Assembly: GCA_028705495.1 (NCBI GenBank)
Contig: JAQWDK010000014.1
Coordinates: 1-48,728 of the forward strand
Length of the DNA stretch: 48,728 nucleotides
From: Eubacteriales bacterium
Lineage (GTDB): Bacteria; Bacillota; Clostridia; Oscillospirales; CAG-382
Direction of reading: 5' to 3'
In this document: positions 33,222 to 41,485 of the stretch, piece by piece
How positions within the stretch are numbered: position 1 is the stretch's first letter
Layout of the letters: each line of letters begins with the position of its first letter
Notes under the pieces: model-generated
Told to the model about the DNA's origin: nothing
Seen by the model: only the letters and a program-made list of their open reading frames with translations
Database searches by the model: none
Translations under genes and position numbers: made by a program

Positions 33222-33268
33222 AAAAGGTTGTCGCAAGTTCGGTTTATGAGCTTGCAACAACCTTTTTT
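33222..33268 (+). terminator. Terminator after the 265-aa surface protein
   Basis: AAAAGGTTG..GCAAG (33222-33237) pairs with CTTGC.ACAACCTTTT (33251-33266) and is followed by further T residues. Confidence 0.85.
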
Positions 33269-33340
33269 AATAACCAAAATAGCAGAACGTAAAACAGCTC
33301 CTCAAAAAGTTAACTTTCCAACGAAAAATCGGATGACTAT

Positions 33341-33368
33341 AAGGGGCTGTACCATAGCAGCCCCTTTT
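33341..33368. terminator. Second hairpin terminator in the convergent gap
   Basis: AAGGGGCTG (33341-33349) pairs with CAGCCCCTT (33358-33366), followed by TT on the plus strand. It lies just past the DUF4097 stop codon and may serve either strand. Confidence 0.65.
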
Positions 33369-33376
33369 GTTCCTGA

Positions 33377-34318
33377 TTATTTTTTCCTTATAGAAAGGTC
33401 ACCGCTGACTGTGTCAATGTCAATATCACATGCTCCGTCTCCGTGGGTGATATTGTTTTTCTTTGAGGTTGTAACAGGGAAATTGCAGTTCAAATCACCA
33501 CTGACAGTGCCAAGCTTCGCATTAAAGCCCGTATCCTCAGGCATCGTGATAACTACATCACCGCTAACTGTGTTTACATCAATTTCCGACGGTTTACCTT
33601 CTGAATTAATTGTGATTTCACCTGATACACTTTCTGCATCAACCTCAACAAGTTCACCTTCGACGGTTATGTTTCCGCTGACGGTGTTCAGCTTTACCTT
33701 TTCGGAATCCAAGCTCAAGAACATCTCGCCGCTTGTAGTCCCTCCTTGGAAGGATGAAGCTTTATCGATTAATTCAGCAGATATAGTCCCTGAAACGCTG
33801 TTTGCTTTAACCTTATCAGATGATATACCGGTTATATTGCAATCTGCTGAAACTGTGTTAAGAGTAAAGTTGTCAAGCTTTTGTATGCTCTCCGGAAGAG
33901 TCACCGTAAGACGCTTTGTATGGCTCGCAGGAAGCTTTACAGATATATTTTGCGGTGCAATAAAGCGGATGTAAAGGGTTCCATCTTTGACAAGATATCT
34001 GAGCTTATATTCGTCGTCAAGGCTTTCACTGTCGGTTTCATAAATTGTTATTTTGTTACCGGTGCCGGATTTGACTTCAACGCTTCCACTTACCCAATCT
34101 ATTTCGAGCTTTCTAATGCCCTCTAGGCTTATCTCTGCATTACCCATAGAATAAAGTTCAGAGTCCGCGTATGTGTACCCTCCGACAAAGCTGCCAATAT
34201 TTATGCTGAAAGGAAACCATTTGTTAAAGATTAAAACAGCTATTAAAATTCCGATCAAGATTAGAGCAATAAGGGAAAAGGCAACAATTTTTATAATGGC
34301 TACTGTAGTATTATCCAT
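33377..34318 (-). CDS. DUF4097-family beta-repeat membrane protein
   Basis: 313 residues with one N-terminal membrane helix (IVAFSLIALILIGILIAVLIF) and a long right-handed beta-solenoid-like domain. That domain has recurring NTVSG or SVSG turns about every 18-24 residues (LNTVSADCNITG, ANSVSGTISAEL, LNTVSGNITVEG, VDAESVSGEITI, VNTVSGDVVIT, LGTVSGDLNCN, IDTVSGDLSIRK). This is the DUF4097 (LiaG/toastrack-related) pattern, usually found in envelope-stress loci. It is the last gene of a PadR-led operon, 16 bases after the previous gene. Expression should follow the PadR regulator. Confidence 0.87.
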   Translation of the reverse strand: MDNTTVAIIKIVAFSLIALILIGILIAVLIFNKWFPFSINIGSFVGGYTYADSELYSMGNAEISLEGIRKLEIDWVSGSVEVKSGTGNKITIYETDSESLDDEYKLRYLVKDGTLYIRFIAPQNISVKLPASHTKRLTVTLPESIQKLDNFTLNTVSADCNITGISSDKVKANSVSGTISAELIDKASSFQGGTTSGEMFLSLDSEKVKLNTVSGNITVEGELVEVDAESVSGEITINSEGKPSEIDVNTVSGDVVITMPEDTGFNAKLGTVSGDLNCNFPVTTSKKNNITHGDGACDIDIDTVSGDLSIRKK

Positions 34319-34334
34319 AATGTTTGATCCTTTC

Positions 34335-34982
34335 TTACTTCTTCTTTAACAGATCAAAGACTGCCTTTATGACAGCTCCGACTGCGCTTGCGATAAGGAA
34401 TATAAGCCAAGTGATATGCCATGCTCCGGTTTTAAAACTCACAACAATGTAAATTACTGTCGTTGCAGTCCACAGCAGCGAGGTTATGGCTTTATAAAGC
34501 TCGTTGCTTTCCGTTGACTGAGCTTTCCAGGCTTTGAAGTCCTCGACAAGGGTTTCATCAAGTTTCTCATAACGGGGTTTTGTCATCGATGAATAGATGA
34601 TAATAGCGGTAGCTACTGCAGCAATTGCAAACATCGCGATAAGTCCTCTTTCATCTTGTAAGATGAAAATAGGTATAATCGCTAAAATGTAAAGTGATAC
34701 AGAGATTGCAGTAAGAAGAGCATGTTTTCTTTTTTCGGGAGTGTTATCGTATGACGATAAGGTGTTTTTGTCGCGGTTGAGTTCTTCAAGGAGGGAACTT
34801 ATATCGCCGACACTTGCAACTGCGATATTGTAAGCTGCTTCCTCCGTCTTCCCTTCAGTGATAAGGTCGTTATATTTGTCGGTCAGATTGCGCAGCATTT
34901 CTTCCTTGAGTTCCACTGTCTTTCTATTGACCGGAGCATCGGAAAAAAGCTCATCCATATATGCGCGTAGTTTGTTGTTCAC
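34335..34982 (-). CDS. Membrane protein with permease prefix domain 1
   Basis: 215 residues. The N-terminus (MDELFSDAPVNRKTVELKEEMLRNLTDKYNDLITEGKTEEAAYNIAVASVGDI) is the helical permease-prefix/DUF1700-type domain that commonly sits beside PadR regulators. Four hydrophobic segments follow, in two pairs (LLTAISVSLYILAIIPIFIL and LIAMFAIAAVATAIIIY; LLWTATTVIYIVV and WHITWLIFLIASAVGAVI). The GTG start overlaps the PadR stop codon (GTGA), so translation is coupled. Role inferred: membrane partner in envelope-stress or lipid homeostasis. Confidence 0.82.
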   Translation of the reverse strand: MNNKLRAYMDELFSDAPVNRKTVELKEEMLRNLTDKYNDLITEGKTEEAAYNIAVASVGDISSLLEELNRDKNTLSSYDNTPEKRKHALLTAISVSLYILAIIPIFILQDERGLIAMFAIAAVATAIIIYSSMTKPRYEKLDETLVEDFKAWKAQSTESNELYKAITSLLWTATTVIYIVVSFKTGAWHITWLIFLIASAVGAVIKAVFDLLKKK

Positions 34983-35353
34983 TGTTCTTCATCCTTTCCA
35001 AAATCATTTTGTAGCTTTTGTTCGCTGCCAAGATTAATAAGACCGTCGATTATTGTTTTCGCCGATTCCCATTCGCTTTTTAAGCGTTTATACTCCGTTC
35101 GTCCGCTTTGGGTTATTGTGTAGTACCTTCTTCTCGCGCCAGTGTTTTCGTCACCCCAGTATGAATTTATAAATCCAGCTTCTTCAAGTCGCCTGAAAGC
35201 GGTGTACAAAGTAGCTTCCTTGAGTTCATAACTGTTGTCTGTGTGTTCGAATATGGCTTTGTTAATTTTATAACCATAACTGTCACCACCGAGAAGTTGG
35301 GCGAGAATTATTGTGTCGGTGTGACCTCTTATAAGGTCTGCTGCTATAGACAA
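34979..35353 (-). CDS. PadR-family transcriptional regulator
   Basis: 124 residues. The winged-helix domain is clear: LIRGHTDTIILAQLLGGDSYGYKINKAIFEHT, ELKEATLYTAFRRLEEAGFINSYW and GARRRYYTITQSGRTEYKRL, the PadR signature, with a C-terminal dimerisation helix. The start is a TTG at 35353, nine bases after GGAGG. Longer frames reaching 35422 would run through the promoter and are rejected. It heads the operon with the prefix-domain and DUF4097 genes and probably represses it. Confidence 0.88.
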   Translation of the reverse strand: MSIAADLIRGHTDTIILAQLLGGDSYGYKINKAIFEHTDNSYELKEATLYTAFRRLEEAGFINSYWGDENTGARRRYYTITQSGRTEYKRLKSEWESAKTIIDGLINLGSEQKLQNDFGKDEEQ

Positions 35354-35393
35354 TAATTTCAACCTCCGTTTCTCTTTGTTTATCAACGATACA

Positions 35394-35422
35394 ATAATAA
35401 CATAAGATACCTCACCTGTCAA
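35394..35422 (-). promoter_or_regulatory. Promoter of the PadR operon
   Basis: On the minus strand TTGACA (35422-35417), a 17-base spacer and TATTAT (35399-35394). Its position fixes the PadR start downstream of 35394. Confidence 0.82.
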
Positions 35423-35520
35423 TGTATATATTTTATTAATGTAACTAATATTTTAGAAATATCTCAATCTAAATTTGTGTAAATTAAACGGTTAAAAACC
35501 GAGGTACGACAACATTTTAG

Positions 35521-35549
35521 TTGACATACCGCGGCGGCTGTGTTATATT
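35521..35549 (+). promoter_or_regulatory. Sigma-A promoter of recA
   Basis: TTGACA (35521-35526), a 17-base spacer and TATATT (35544-35549). Transcription would start near 35556, inside the LexA box, and cover about 350 bases of leader before recA. A second weaker TATAAT at 35879-35884 has no convincing -35 box. Confidence 0.85.
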
Positions 35550-35558
35550 TAGATATAG

Positions 35559-35570
35559 GAACAAAAGTTC
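35559..35570. promoter_or_regulatory. LexA (DinR) operator of recA
   Basis: GAAC-AAAA-GTTC is a perfect match to the Gram-positive SOS box GAACNNNNGTTC. It begins nine bases after the -10 box, so bound LexA would block initiation. lexA itself lies 6 kb downstream. Confidence 0.88.
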
Positions 35571-35572
35571 GA

Positions 35573-35620
35573 GGGTATGCGCTTGCGTTAGCTGTTAAAG
35601 AATCCCACAGCGGCATACCC
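35573..35620 (+). promoter_or_regulatory. Leader stem-loop at the 5' end of the recA transcript
   Basis: GGGTATGC (35573-35580) pairs with GCATACCC (35613-35620). Inside, GCTGT (35591-35595) pairs with ACAGC (35607-35611). The two-storey hairpin directly precedes the 74-base repeats. No known riboswitch class is recognised. Confidence 0.6.
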
Positions 35621-35823
35621 CCGCAAAAGCTTCGCTTTTGTGAAGGTCAATTAGATATAACAATTTTACCTTTCACTTGCTTTTTAGTGAGCCCCCGCAA
35701 AAGCTTCGCTTTTGTGAAGGGCAATTAGATATAAAAATTTTACCTTCCACTTGATTTGGAGTGGCCCCCCGCAAAAGCTTCGCTTTTGTGAAGGTCAGCT
35801 AAGATATATCTAATCAACCTTTG
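35618..35823 (+). repeat. 74-bp tandem repeats in the recA leader
   Basis: Units begin with CCCCCGCAAAAGC at 35618, 35692 and 35766, an exact 74-base period; the third is diverged and ends near 35823. Each carries the hairpin CAAAAGC-TTC-GCTTTTG. The first two also carry a stem TCACT/AGTGA (35673-35677/35686-35690) that becomes CCACT/AGTGG (35747-35751/35760-35764), a paired compensatory change. No convincing coding frame spans it. The rest of the 553-base gap 35354-35906 is AT-rich. Confidence 0.85.
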
Positions 35824-35906
35824 TTCGAAATATGCTCTTGCAAAAATCGCACCAGAATTAAACTTACATAAAAATTACTATAATATAATAAGGATGGTAG
35901 ACTAAA

Positions 35907-36959
35907 ATGGATGACAAGAAAACCGCTATTAAAACCGCTTTGTCGCAAATTGAAAAAAAATACGGAAAAGGCTCTGTTATGCGTCTCGGTGAGAACGCAA
36001 AAATGAAGGTTGAAGCAGTGTCCACCGGTTCCCTCTCTCTCGACTTAGCAATTGGTATCGGCGGCATCCCTAAGGGCAGAATCACTGAAATTTATGGGCC
36101 CGAGTCCTCCGGTAAAACAACAATCGCACTTCACGCAATCGCCGAAGTACAAAAGCAGGGCGGCGAAGCTGCATTCATTGATGCTGAACACGCTCTTGAC
36201 CCAGTCTACGCAAAAGCCCTTGGTGTAAATATAGACAATCTGCTTGTTTCACAACCCGACAGCGGTGAGCAGGCACTCGAAATATGCGAGGCACTCGTAA
36301 GGTCCGGTGCGATTGATATCGTTGTAATCGACTCTGTCGCAGCTCTCGTTCCTCAAAACGAAATTGACGGAGACATGGGTGCAGCGCAGATGGGCGCGCA
36401 TGCAAAGCTGATGTCTCAAGCTCTCCGTAAGTTATCCGGTGCTATATCGAAATCTAACTGTATAATTATATTCATAAATCAGCTCCGTATGAAAATCGGT
36501 GTCGTTTACGGCAACCCCGAAACAACCACCGGCGGTCAAGCAATGAAATTCTACGCTTCCGTCAGACTTGATGTAAGGCGTAGCGAACAGATAAAATCCG
36601 GTACAGATATAATCGGTAACCACATAAAATGCAAGGTTGTAAAAAACAAAGTCGCTCCTCCCTTTAAAGTAGCGGAATTCGACATCATTTATGGCGTTGG
36701 AATTTCAAAAGAAAGCGAAATTATAGAGCTTGGAGCTAATTTAGGGATACTGGAAAAGAGCGGTTCTTGGTATTCATATGATGGTCAGCGTATTGGTCAA
36801 GGCAAGGATGCAGTTAAGGCTCTATTTAAGTCTGATCAAAAGATCGCTGACGAAATCGAAGCAAAAATACGAGTAAAGCTCGCTGAGACAACCGGCGCAG
36901 TAAGTAGTTCTGAATCTGACGACGATCTGATTCCGTCTGAATTTGCAGAGGATTTTTAA
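35907..36959 (+). CDS. recA: Recombinase RecA
   Basis: 350 residues, the standard RecA length. RecA forms ATP-dependent filaments on single-stranded DNA, drives strand exchange, and triggers LexA self-cleavage. Walker A GPESSGKT lies at residues 64-71, the Walker B region is [14 protein letters not shown], and the DNA-binding loop segments ([32 protein letters not shown]) are intact. The acidic tail ends [16 protein letters not shown]. The ATG follows AAGGATGG. The gene is behind a LexA-controlled promoter and an unusually long repeat-bearing leader, and recX starts at the very next base after its stop. Confidence 0.97.
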   Translation: MDDKKTAIKTALSQIEKKYGKGSVMRLGENAKMKVEAVSTGSLSLDLAIGIGGIPKGRITEIYGPESSGKTTIALHAIAEVQKQGGEAAFIDAEHALDPVYAKALGVNIDNLLVSQPDSGEQALEICEALVRSGAIDIVVIDSVAALVPQNEIDGDMGAAQMGAHAKLMSQALRKLSGAISKSNCIIIFINQLRMKIGVVYGNPETTTGGQAMKFYASVRLDVRRSEQIKSGTDIIGNHIKCKVVKNKVAPPFKVAEFDIIYGVGISKESEIIELGANLGILEKSGSWYSYDGQRIGQGKDAVKALFKSDQKIADEIEAKIRVKLAETTGAVSSSESDDDLIPSEFAEDF

Positions 36960-37595
36960 ATGCCGCTGCTTGAAAAGCTGACGAAACATTACGACCGTGA
37001 CGAAGCCGAGCTGCTGATAAATGGCGAAAACTACATCGTAACACTTAACGATATGCGCTCTTTGTCTCTTGCAGAAGAACTTGAGCTTAGCGATGAGCTG
37101 CTTGGCGAGATAGCCTTCAGGGACGAGAAGCTGCGCTGTATGAAAAAAGCGCTCTCGGCAGTGGGACGAACCACCACTTCAAGGCGGCAACTATTCTTAA
37201 AGCTCCGTCGTAATTTTTCGGACGATGCAATTAATGCCTCTCTTGACAACCTCGAAAAGATCGGTTATCTGAACGATGCCGATACAGCAAAAAGATACGC
37301 GGAACTGTACGCTACAAAGAAACGATACGGGAAATCCCGTATCTCCGCCGAACTGTTCAAAAAAGGTTATAACAGAGAAGATATTTCCGCTGCCCTCGAA
37401 GAGCTATCAGTCCCGGAAGACGAAAAGCAGGAGAATATTTCGGCTCTTCTTGATAAGAAATTCCGCAACAAAACTTTCGATAAGCGTAAGGCTTATGCTT
37501 ATCTTCGAGGTATGGGATATGACGGCAGTGAGATAAAATCCGCTCTCGATAACTACTGTGAAGACGACAGCGATGAGGAAATCATGTTCGATTGA
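36960..37595 (+). CDS. recX: Regulatory protein RecX
   Basis: 211 residues, abutting recA with no gap. RecX binds RecA filaments and limits their activity. The three-helix repeats are visible: MKKALSAVGRTTTSRRQLFLKLRRNFSDDAINASLDNLEKIGYLND, DTAKRYAELYATKKRYGKSRISAELFKKGYNREDISAAL, and the last repeat KAYAYLRGMGYDGSEIKSAL. The direct recA-recX junction means SOS induction should raise both. Translation probably reinitiates from recA, since no ribosome site fits other than inside its last codons. Confidence 0.9.
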   Translation: MPLLEKLTKHYDRDEAELLINGENYIVTLNDMRSLSLAEELELSDELLGEIAFRDEKLRCMKKALSAVGRTTTSRRQLFLKLRRNFSDDAINASLDNLEKIGYLNDADTAKRYAELYATKKRYGKSRISAELFKKGYNREDISAALEELSVPEDEKQENISALLDKKFRNKTFDKRKAYAYLRGMGYDGSEIKSALDNYCEDDSDEEIMFD

Positions 37596-37620
37596 CAGAA
37601 AGCAGTGTTTGTGATATTCT
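37592..37620 (+). promoter_or_regulatory. Promoter of the rimO-lexA gene run
   Basis: TTGACA (37592-37597) overlaps the recX stop codon; a 17-base spacer leads to TATTCT (37615-37620). No LexA box is near it. Confidence 0.72.
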
Positions 37621-37655
37621 ATATGTATTAAAAACTAATAAAAAGTTGGTATACG

Positions 37656-38981
37656 ATGGCAATTAAAGTCTCTTTTGTTTCTCTCGGTTGTCCGAAAAAC
37701 CTTATCGACACCGAAAGAATGATGTACAACATAAACGAAGCAGGATTGCAACTCGTCGCGGAGGATATCGAAGCCGATGTCGCGGTTGTAAACACCTGCG
37801 CATTTATCCAAAGCGCGAAGGAAGAAGCGATCGAAACGATTCTCGATGTCGCATGGCTCAAAAAGAACAAATCCCTCAAAGGTATTGTAGTCACCGGATG
37901 TCTTGCAGAGAGATACCGTGAACAGATTTTCGAAGAACTGCCCGAAGTTGACGCAGCATTGGGCACGGGTTCATGGAGTAATATTGTCGAGGCAGTCAAA
38001 GCCGTCTACAACGGCGAGAAGTATGTCGCCTTAGACGCACCCGAAAATGCACCTCTCAGCGGTGACAGAGTTGTTACGACACCGGAGCATTTTGCATATA
38101 TTAAAATATCAGAAGGCTGCGACAACCGCTGCACCTACTGCGCTATACCCTCAATCAGAGGAAAATTCCGCAGCAGGCAGATGTCTGAGGTTGTTGAAGA
38201 AGCAAAACAACTTGCAGAGCTTGGTGTTAAAGAAATCTGTCTTGTGGGACAGGATACAACCCGCTACGGTGAAGATATCTACGGCTCCTACGCTCTCGAC
38301 AGTTTGATAACAGAAGTTTCAAGCATACCGGGCATCGAATGGATAAGAATATTATACTGTTACCCCGATAAAATAACCGATTCTCTAATTGATGTCATAG
38401 CAAACAACAAAAAGGTTGTAAAATATATCGATATGCCGATTCAGCATATTTCCGACCCTGTCCTTAAGCGTATGAATCGCCGCAGCGACGAAAAGCAGAT
38501 ACGAGAGGTTATCTCAAAGCTCCGTGAAAAGGTCCCCGGCATTGTACTCAGAACTTCCCTAATCGTCGGCTTCCCCGGCGAGACAAAGGATGATTTCAAC
38601 TTGCTGCATGAATTTGTTAAAGAAGGTAACTTTGAAAGGCTTGGCGTTTTCTCATATTCCCGCGAGGAAGGCACTCCCGCCTATGATTTTGAATCTCAAG
38701 TCAGCGAAAAGACAAAAGAACGCCGCAGAGATATACTGATGCGTGAACAGCTCAGGATTCACACAGCATTCAACGAAAGCTTGATTGGTAAAACTCTGAA
38801 GGTAATTTGCGAAGGGTATGACGAAGTAGCTGAAAGCTATTTTGGAAGATGCTTTGCTGACGCGCCCGATATCGACGGGAAGGTGTTCTTCTCATCTCCC
38901 AGAAGGCTTAAAGAAGGTGTTTTTGTCGATGTTGAAATAACAGAAGTTTTTGATTACGATTTACTTGGTAAAGTGAAATAA
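37656..38981 (+). CDS. rimO: Ribosomal protein S12 methylthiotransferase RimO
   Basis: 441 residues. RimO is a radical-SAM enzyme with two iron-sulfur clusters that adds a methylthio group to an aspartate of ribosomal protein S12. The N-terminal UPF0004 domain has its cluster cysteines in SLGCPKN, VNTCAFI and VTGCLAERY. The radical-SAM triad is CDNRCTYCAIP, followed by RGKFRSR and LVGQDTTRYG. A C-terminal TRAM-like domain closes the protein. The start motif MAIKVSFVSLGCPKNLIDTE separates RimO from MiaB. It is first in a run with pgsA, cysS, mrnC and lexA. Confidence 0.95.
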   Translation: MAIKVSFVSLGCPKNLIDTERMMYNINEAGLQLVAEDIEADVAVVNTCAFIQSAKEEAIETILDVAWLKKNKSLKGIVVTGCLAERYREQIFEELPEVDAALGTGSWSNIVEAVKAVYNGEKYVALDAPENAPLSGDRVVTTPEHFAYIKISEGCDNRCTYCAIPSIRGKFRSRQMSEVVEEAKQLAELGVKEICLVGQDTTRYGEDIYGSYALDSLITEVSSIPGIEWIRILYCYPDKITDSLIDVIANNKKVVKYIDMPIQHISDPVLKRMNRRSDEKQIREVISKLREKVPGIVLRTSLIVGFPGETKDDFNLLHEFVKEGNFERLGVFSYSREEGTPAYDFESQVSEKTKERRRDILMREQLRIHTAFNESLIGKTLKVICEGYDEVAESYFGRCFADAPDIDGKVFFSSPRRLKEGVFVDVEITEVFDYDLLGKVK

Positions 38982-39008
38982 GTGTGTGAATCGGAAGGAT
39001 GATTTTCA

Positions 39009-39605
39009 ATGAAGCTGAATCTGCCCAACAAACTAACAGTAGCAAGGATTATCATGGTCCCGTTCTTCATGATATTCATACTATACAGACCTTTCGGACC
39101 GACCTGGTCCAATATCATAGCAGCAGCGCTCTTTATCTTGACTGCGCTAACCGACCTTTTTGACGGTAAAATAGCGAGAAGCACAGGACAAATCACCGAC
39201 TTCGGTAAATTTCTCGACCCCCTCGCAGATAAAATCATGATAATCGGCGCATTCCTCTGCTTCTGTATGACACTTGAAGATAAGGTTATGGCAGGAATTA
39301 TGGTATGGGCAACGATTATCACCGTATTCCGCGAATTTGCGGTCACCTCAATAAGGCTGCTTGCTTCAAGCGACAGCGGTATCGTTATCCCTGCAAACTT
39401 CCTTGGCAAGGCTAAAACGATGACACAGTCTATAACCGTCATCATAATCCTTTTAGAGCCGATTGTGTTCGGGCCAGAACTTGATATATTCACAAAATAC
39501 CATCTTCTCAGCTATATCGGCATCGCGCTGTCGGTCTACCTCACTGTCCACAGCGGTATGAATTACATCAAGGCCTATTGGCATCTTATTGACCCCTCTA
39601 AATAA
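39009..39605 (+). CDS. pgsA: CDP-diacylglycerol-glycerol-3-phosphate 3-phosphatidyltransferase
   Basis: 198 residues. PgsA is a membrane enzyme making phosphatidylglycerol phosphate, the committed step to phosphatidylglycerol. The CDP-alcohol phosphotransferase motif DG-x2-AR-x8-G-x3-D-x3-D is intact in DLFDGKIARSTGQITDFGKFLDPLADK. The N-terminus MKLNLPNKLTVARIIMVPFF is typical, and four to five hydrophobic helices are present. It starts 27 bases after rimO with a GGAAGGATG site. Its product feeds Lgt, encoded at the other end of the window. Confidence 0.94.
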   Translation: MKLNLPNKLTVARIIMVPFFMIFILYRPFGPTWSNIIAAALFILTALTDLFDGKIARSTGQITDFGKFLDPLADKIMIIGAFLCFCMTLEDKVMAGIMVWATIITVFREFAVTSIRLLASSDSGIVIPANFLGKAKTMTQSITVIIILLEPIVFGPELDIFTKYHLLSYIGIALSVYLTVHSGMNYIKAYWHLIDPSK

Positions 39606-39626
39606 AGCAATACAAGGACATTATTC

Positions 39627-41045
39627 ATGAAGCTATATAATTCTTTGACGAGATCAAAAGAAGATTTTCACATAAAAGATAAAACGGTTCGCATGTATGC
39701 TTGCGGACCAACTGTTTATAACTATTTTCATGTGGGCAATGCTCGCTGCTTTGTCGTTTTCGACATGCTCCGCAGATATCTTGAATATCGTGGCAATAAG
39801 GTTATTTTCGTTCAAAACTTCACCGATGTTGACGATAAAATGATTAAAAGAGCTGCTTTGGACAACGCAAGTGTTTCCGAAGTCGCCGACAGATTTATAA
39901 AAGAATATTTTACTGATGCTGGAGGGCTTGGAATCCGCCCTGCAACATATCACCCGAGAGCTACAGAAAACATCGAAGAAATCATAAAAATAATCGAAGA
40001 GCTTATAAATAAAGGTCATGCCTATGTTTCCACCAGTGATGACGGAAAAAAAGATGTTTATTTTAGCGCTGAATCCTTCGATGAATACGGTAAACTCAGC
40101 AATATGCCAATTGCAGAGCTTGAAGCCGGAGCAAGAATCGATGTCAATGAAGTAAAAAACAACCCTATGGACTTCGCTCTCTGGAAGGCGAAGAAGGAGG
40201 GCGAAATCAGCTGGTCCTCACCTTGGGGAGAAGGAAGACCGGGCTGGCATATCGAATGCTCAGCAATGGTCTACAGATACCTCGGCGAAGAGATCGATAT
40301 CCACTGCGGCGGAGCAGACCTGATGTTCCCCCACCATGAAAACGAAATCGCTCAGTCCGAATGTGCAACGGGCCATATTATGTCGAGATTTTGGCTGCAC
40401 AACGGCTTTATAAATGTTGACAACAAGAAAATGTCCAAATCCGGCAGCAACTCATTTATGGTAAGAGATGCTGCGAAACAGTTCGGTTATCTGCCGATAC
40501 GATATTTTCTCCTCGCTTCCCATTACAGAACGCCGATTAACTTTTCTGAAGAAATTCTTGAACAAGCAAAGTCAGCACTAACAAGACTGCATAACTGCGC
40601 TGATTTGATCTTGTTTAATGAAGCGAGAGCGGATAAAACAGTTCCGTTATCGGATGCTGAAAATACCTCCCTTGCTTTTATTGCAGAAAAGAAACAGAGC
40701 TTTATTGATGCAATGGACGACGATTTCAATACAGCTGACGCTATCGCTGCACTGTTTGAGATAACAAGAGATATAAACAGCATGCTTGCTGAAGAAACTC
40801 TAAGCGCAAAATATCTTGAAACAGCATCAAAGACTTTCTTTGAGCTGCTTGAGCTTTTTGGCTTTGAAAAACCATCTAACACCAATGATGACGAAGAAAA
40901 ATATATAGAAGATGCAATCGCCCGCAGAGCGCAAGCTAAGAAAAACAAAGACTACGCCCTTGCAGACAGCATTAGAAACGAGCTAAAGGAACGCGGAATA
41001 ACCCTTGAGGACACCGCACAGGGTACAATGTGGAAGAAGCAGTAA
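39627..41045 (+). CDS. cysS: Cysteinyl-tRNA synthetase
   Basis: 472 residues, normal length for this class I synthetase, which charges tRNA-Cys. Zinc ligands and active-site motifs are complete: CGPTVYNYFHVGNARC with the HIGH-like HVGN, GWHIECSAM, HCGGADLMFPHHENEIAQSE, and KKMSKSGSN as the KMSKS loop. The C-terminal DALR-like anticodon region ends ADSIRNELKERGITLEDTAQGTMWKKQ. The 3' end overlaps mrnC by 16 bases, the usual Firmicute cysS-mrnC pairing. Confidence 0.97.
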   Translation: MKLYNSLTRSKEDFHIKDKTVRMYACGPTVYNYFHVGNARCFVVFDMLRRYLEYRGNKVIFVQNFTDVDDKMIKRAALDNASVSEVADRFIKEYFTDAGGLGIRPATYHPRATENIEEIIKIIEELINKGHAYVSTSDDGKKDVYFSAESFDEYGKLSNMPIAELEAGARIDVNEVKNNPMDFALWKAKKEGEISWSSPWGEGRPGWHIECSAMVYRYLGEEIDIHCGGADLMFPHHENEIAQSECATGHIMSRFWLHNGFINVDNKKMSKSGSNSFMVRDAAKQFGYLPIRYFLLASHYRTPINFSEEILEQAKSALTRLHNCADLILFNEARADKTVPLSDAENTSLAFIAEKKQSFIDAMDDDFNTADAIAALFEITRDINSMLAEETLSAKYLETASKTFFELLELFGFEKPSNTNDDEEKYIEDAIARRAQAKKNKDYALADSIRNELKERGITLEDTAQGTMWKKQ

Positions 41046-41461
41046 GAAAGCCCGATTTTAACCTACCAGACTACAGCCCCGCAGCTCTCGCCTATCTCGG
41101 AGATGCGGTTTATGAGATACTTGTAAGAAAATATATTGTCGGAAACGGAGATGTCAAAGCCTCCACTCTCAACGATAAAGCACGTGTTTTCGTGACGGCT
41201 TGCGCTCAGAGTGCAGCAGTTGACATAATAACACCAATGCTGTCGGAAACAGAGCTTGCTATCTATAAATCAGGCAGAAATTTAAACTCAGCAAAAGCTC
41301 CAAGAGCTGCTACTGTTGGCGAGTACAGAAGAGCGACGGGACTTGAGGTTCTGTTTGGCTATCTTTATCTTTCCGAAAAACAAGAACGAGCTGACGAGCT
41401 ATTTGATGCGATTGTAAAAGGCTGCGAGAAACCAGATTGCTCTTATAATGTAAAACAGTAA
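41030..41461 (+). CDS. mrnC: Mini-ribonuclease III
   Basis: 143 residues. Mini-III is a dimeric RNase III catalytic domain without the double-stranded RNA-binding domain; it matures 23S rRNA in Bacillus. The catalytic helix is visible as SPAALAYLGDAVYEILVRKYI (Leu-Gly-Asp-Ala), with the second acidic site in AATVGEYRRATGLEVLFGYLYL. The GTG start lies inside the cysS end, so translation is coupled. lexA follows 24 bases later. Confidence 0.93.
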   Translation: MEEAVRKPDFNLPDYSPAALAYLGDAVYEILVRKYIVGNGDVKASTLNDKARVFVTACAQSAAVDIITPMLSETELAIYKSGRNLNSAKAPRAATVGEYRRATGLEVLFGYLYLSEKQERADELFDAIVKGCEKPDCSYNVKQ

Positions 41462-41485
41462 ATTATTCGAAAGGAGGAACGGCAG

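Noticed and set aside
34979..35422. Longer PadR reading frame starting at 35422
   Set aside because: The extra codons overlap the -35/-10 promoter at 35422-35394, and the good ribosome site serves the TTG at 35353.
35540..35728. Open frame of 62 codons within the recA leader
   Set aside because: It spans the LexA box and the 74-base repeats and has no ribosome site; the repeats fit a structured leader better than a protein.
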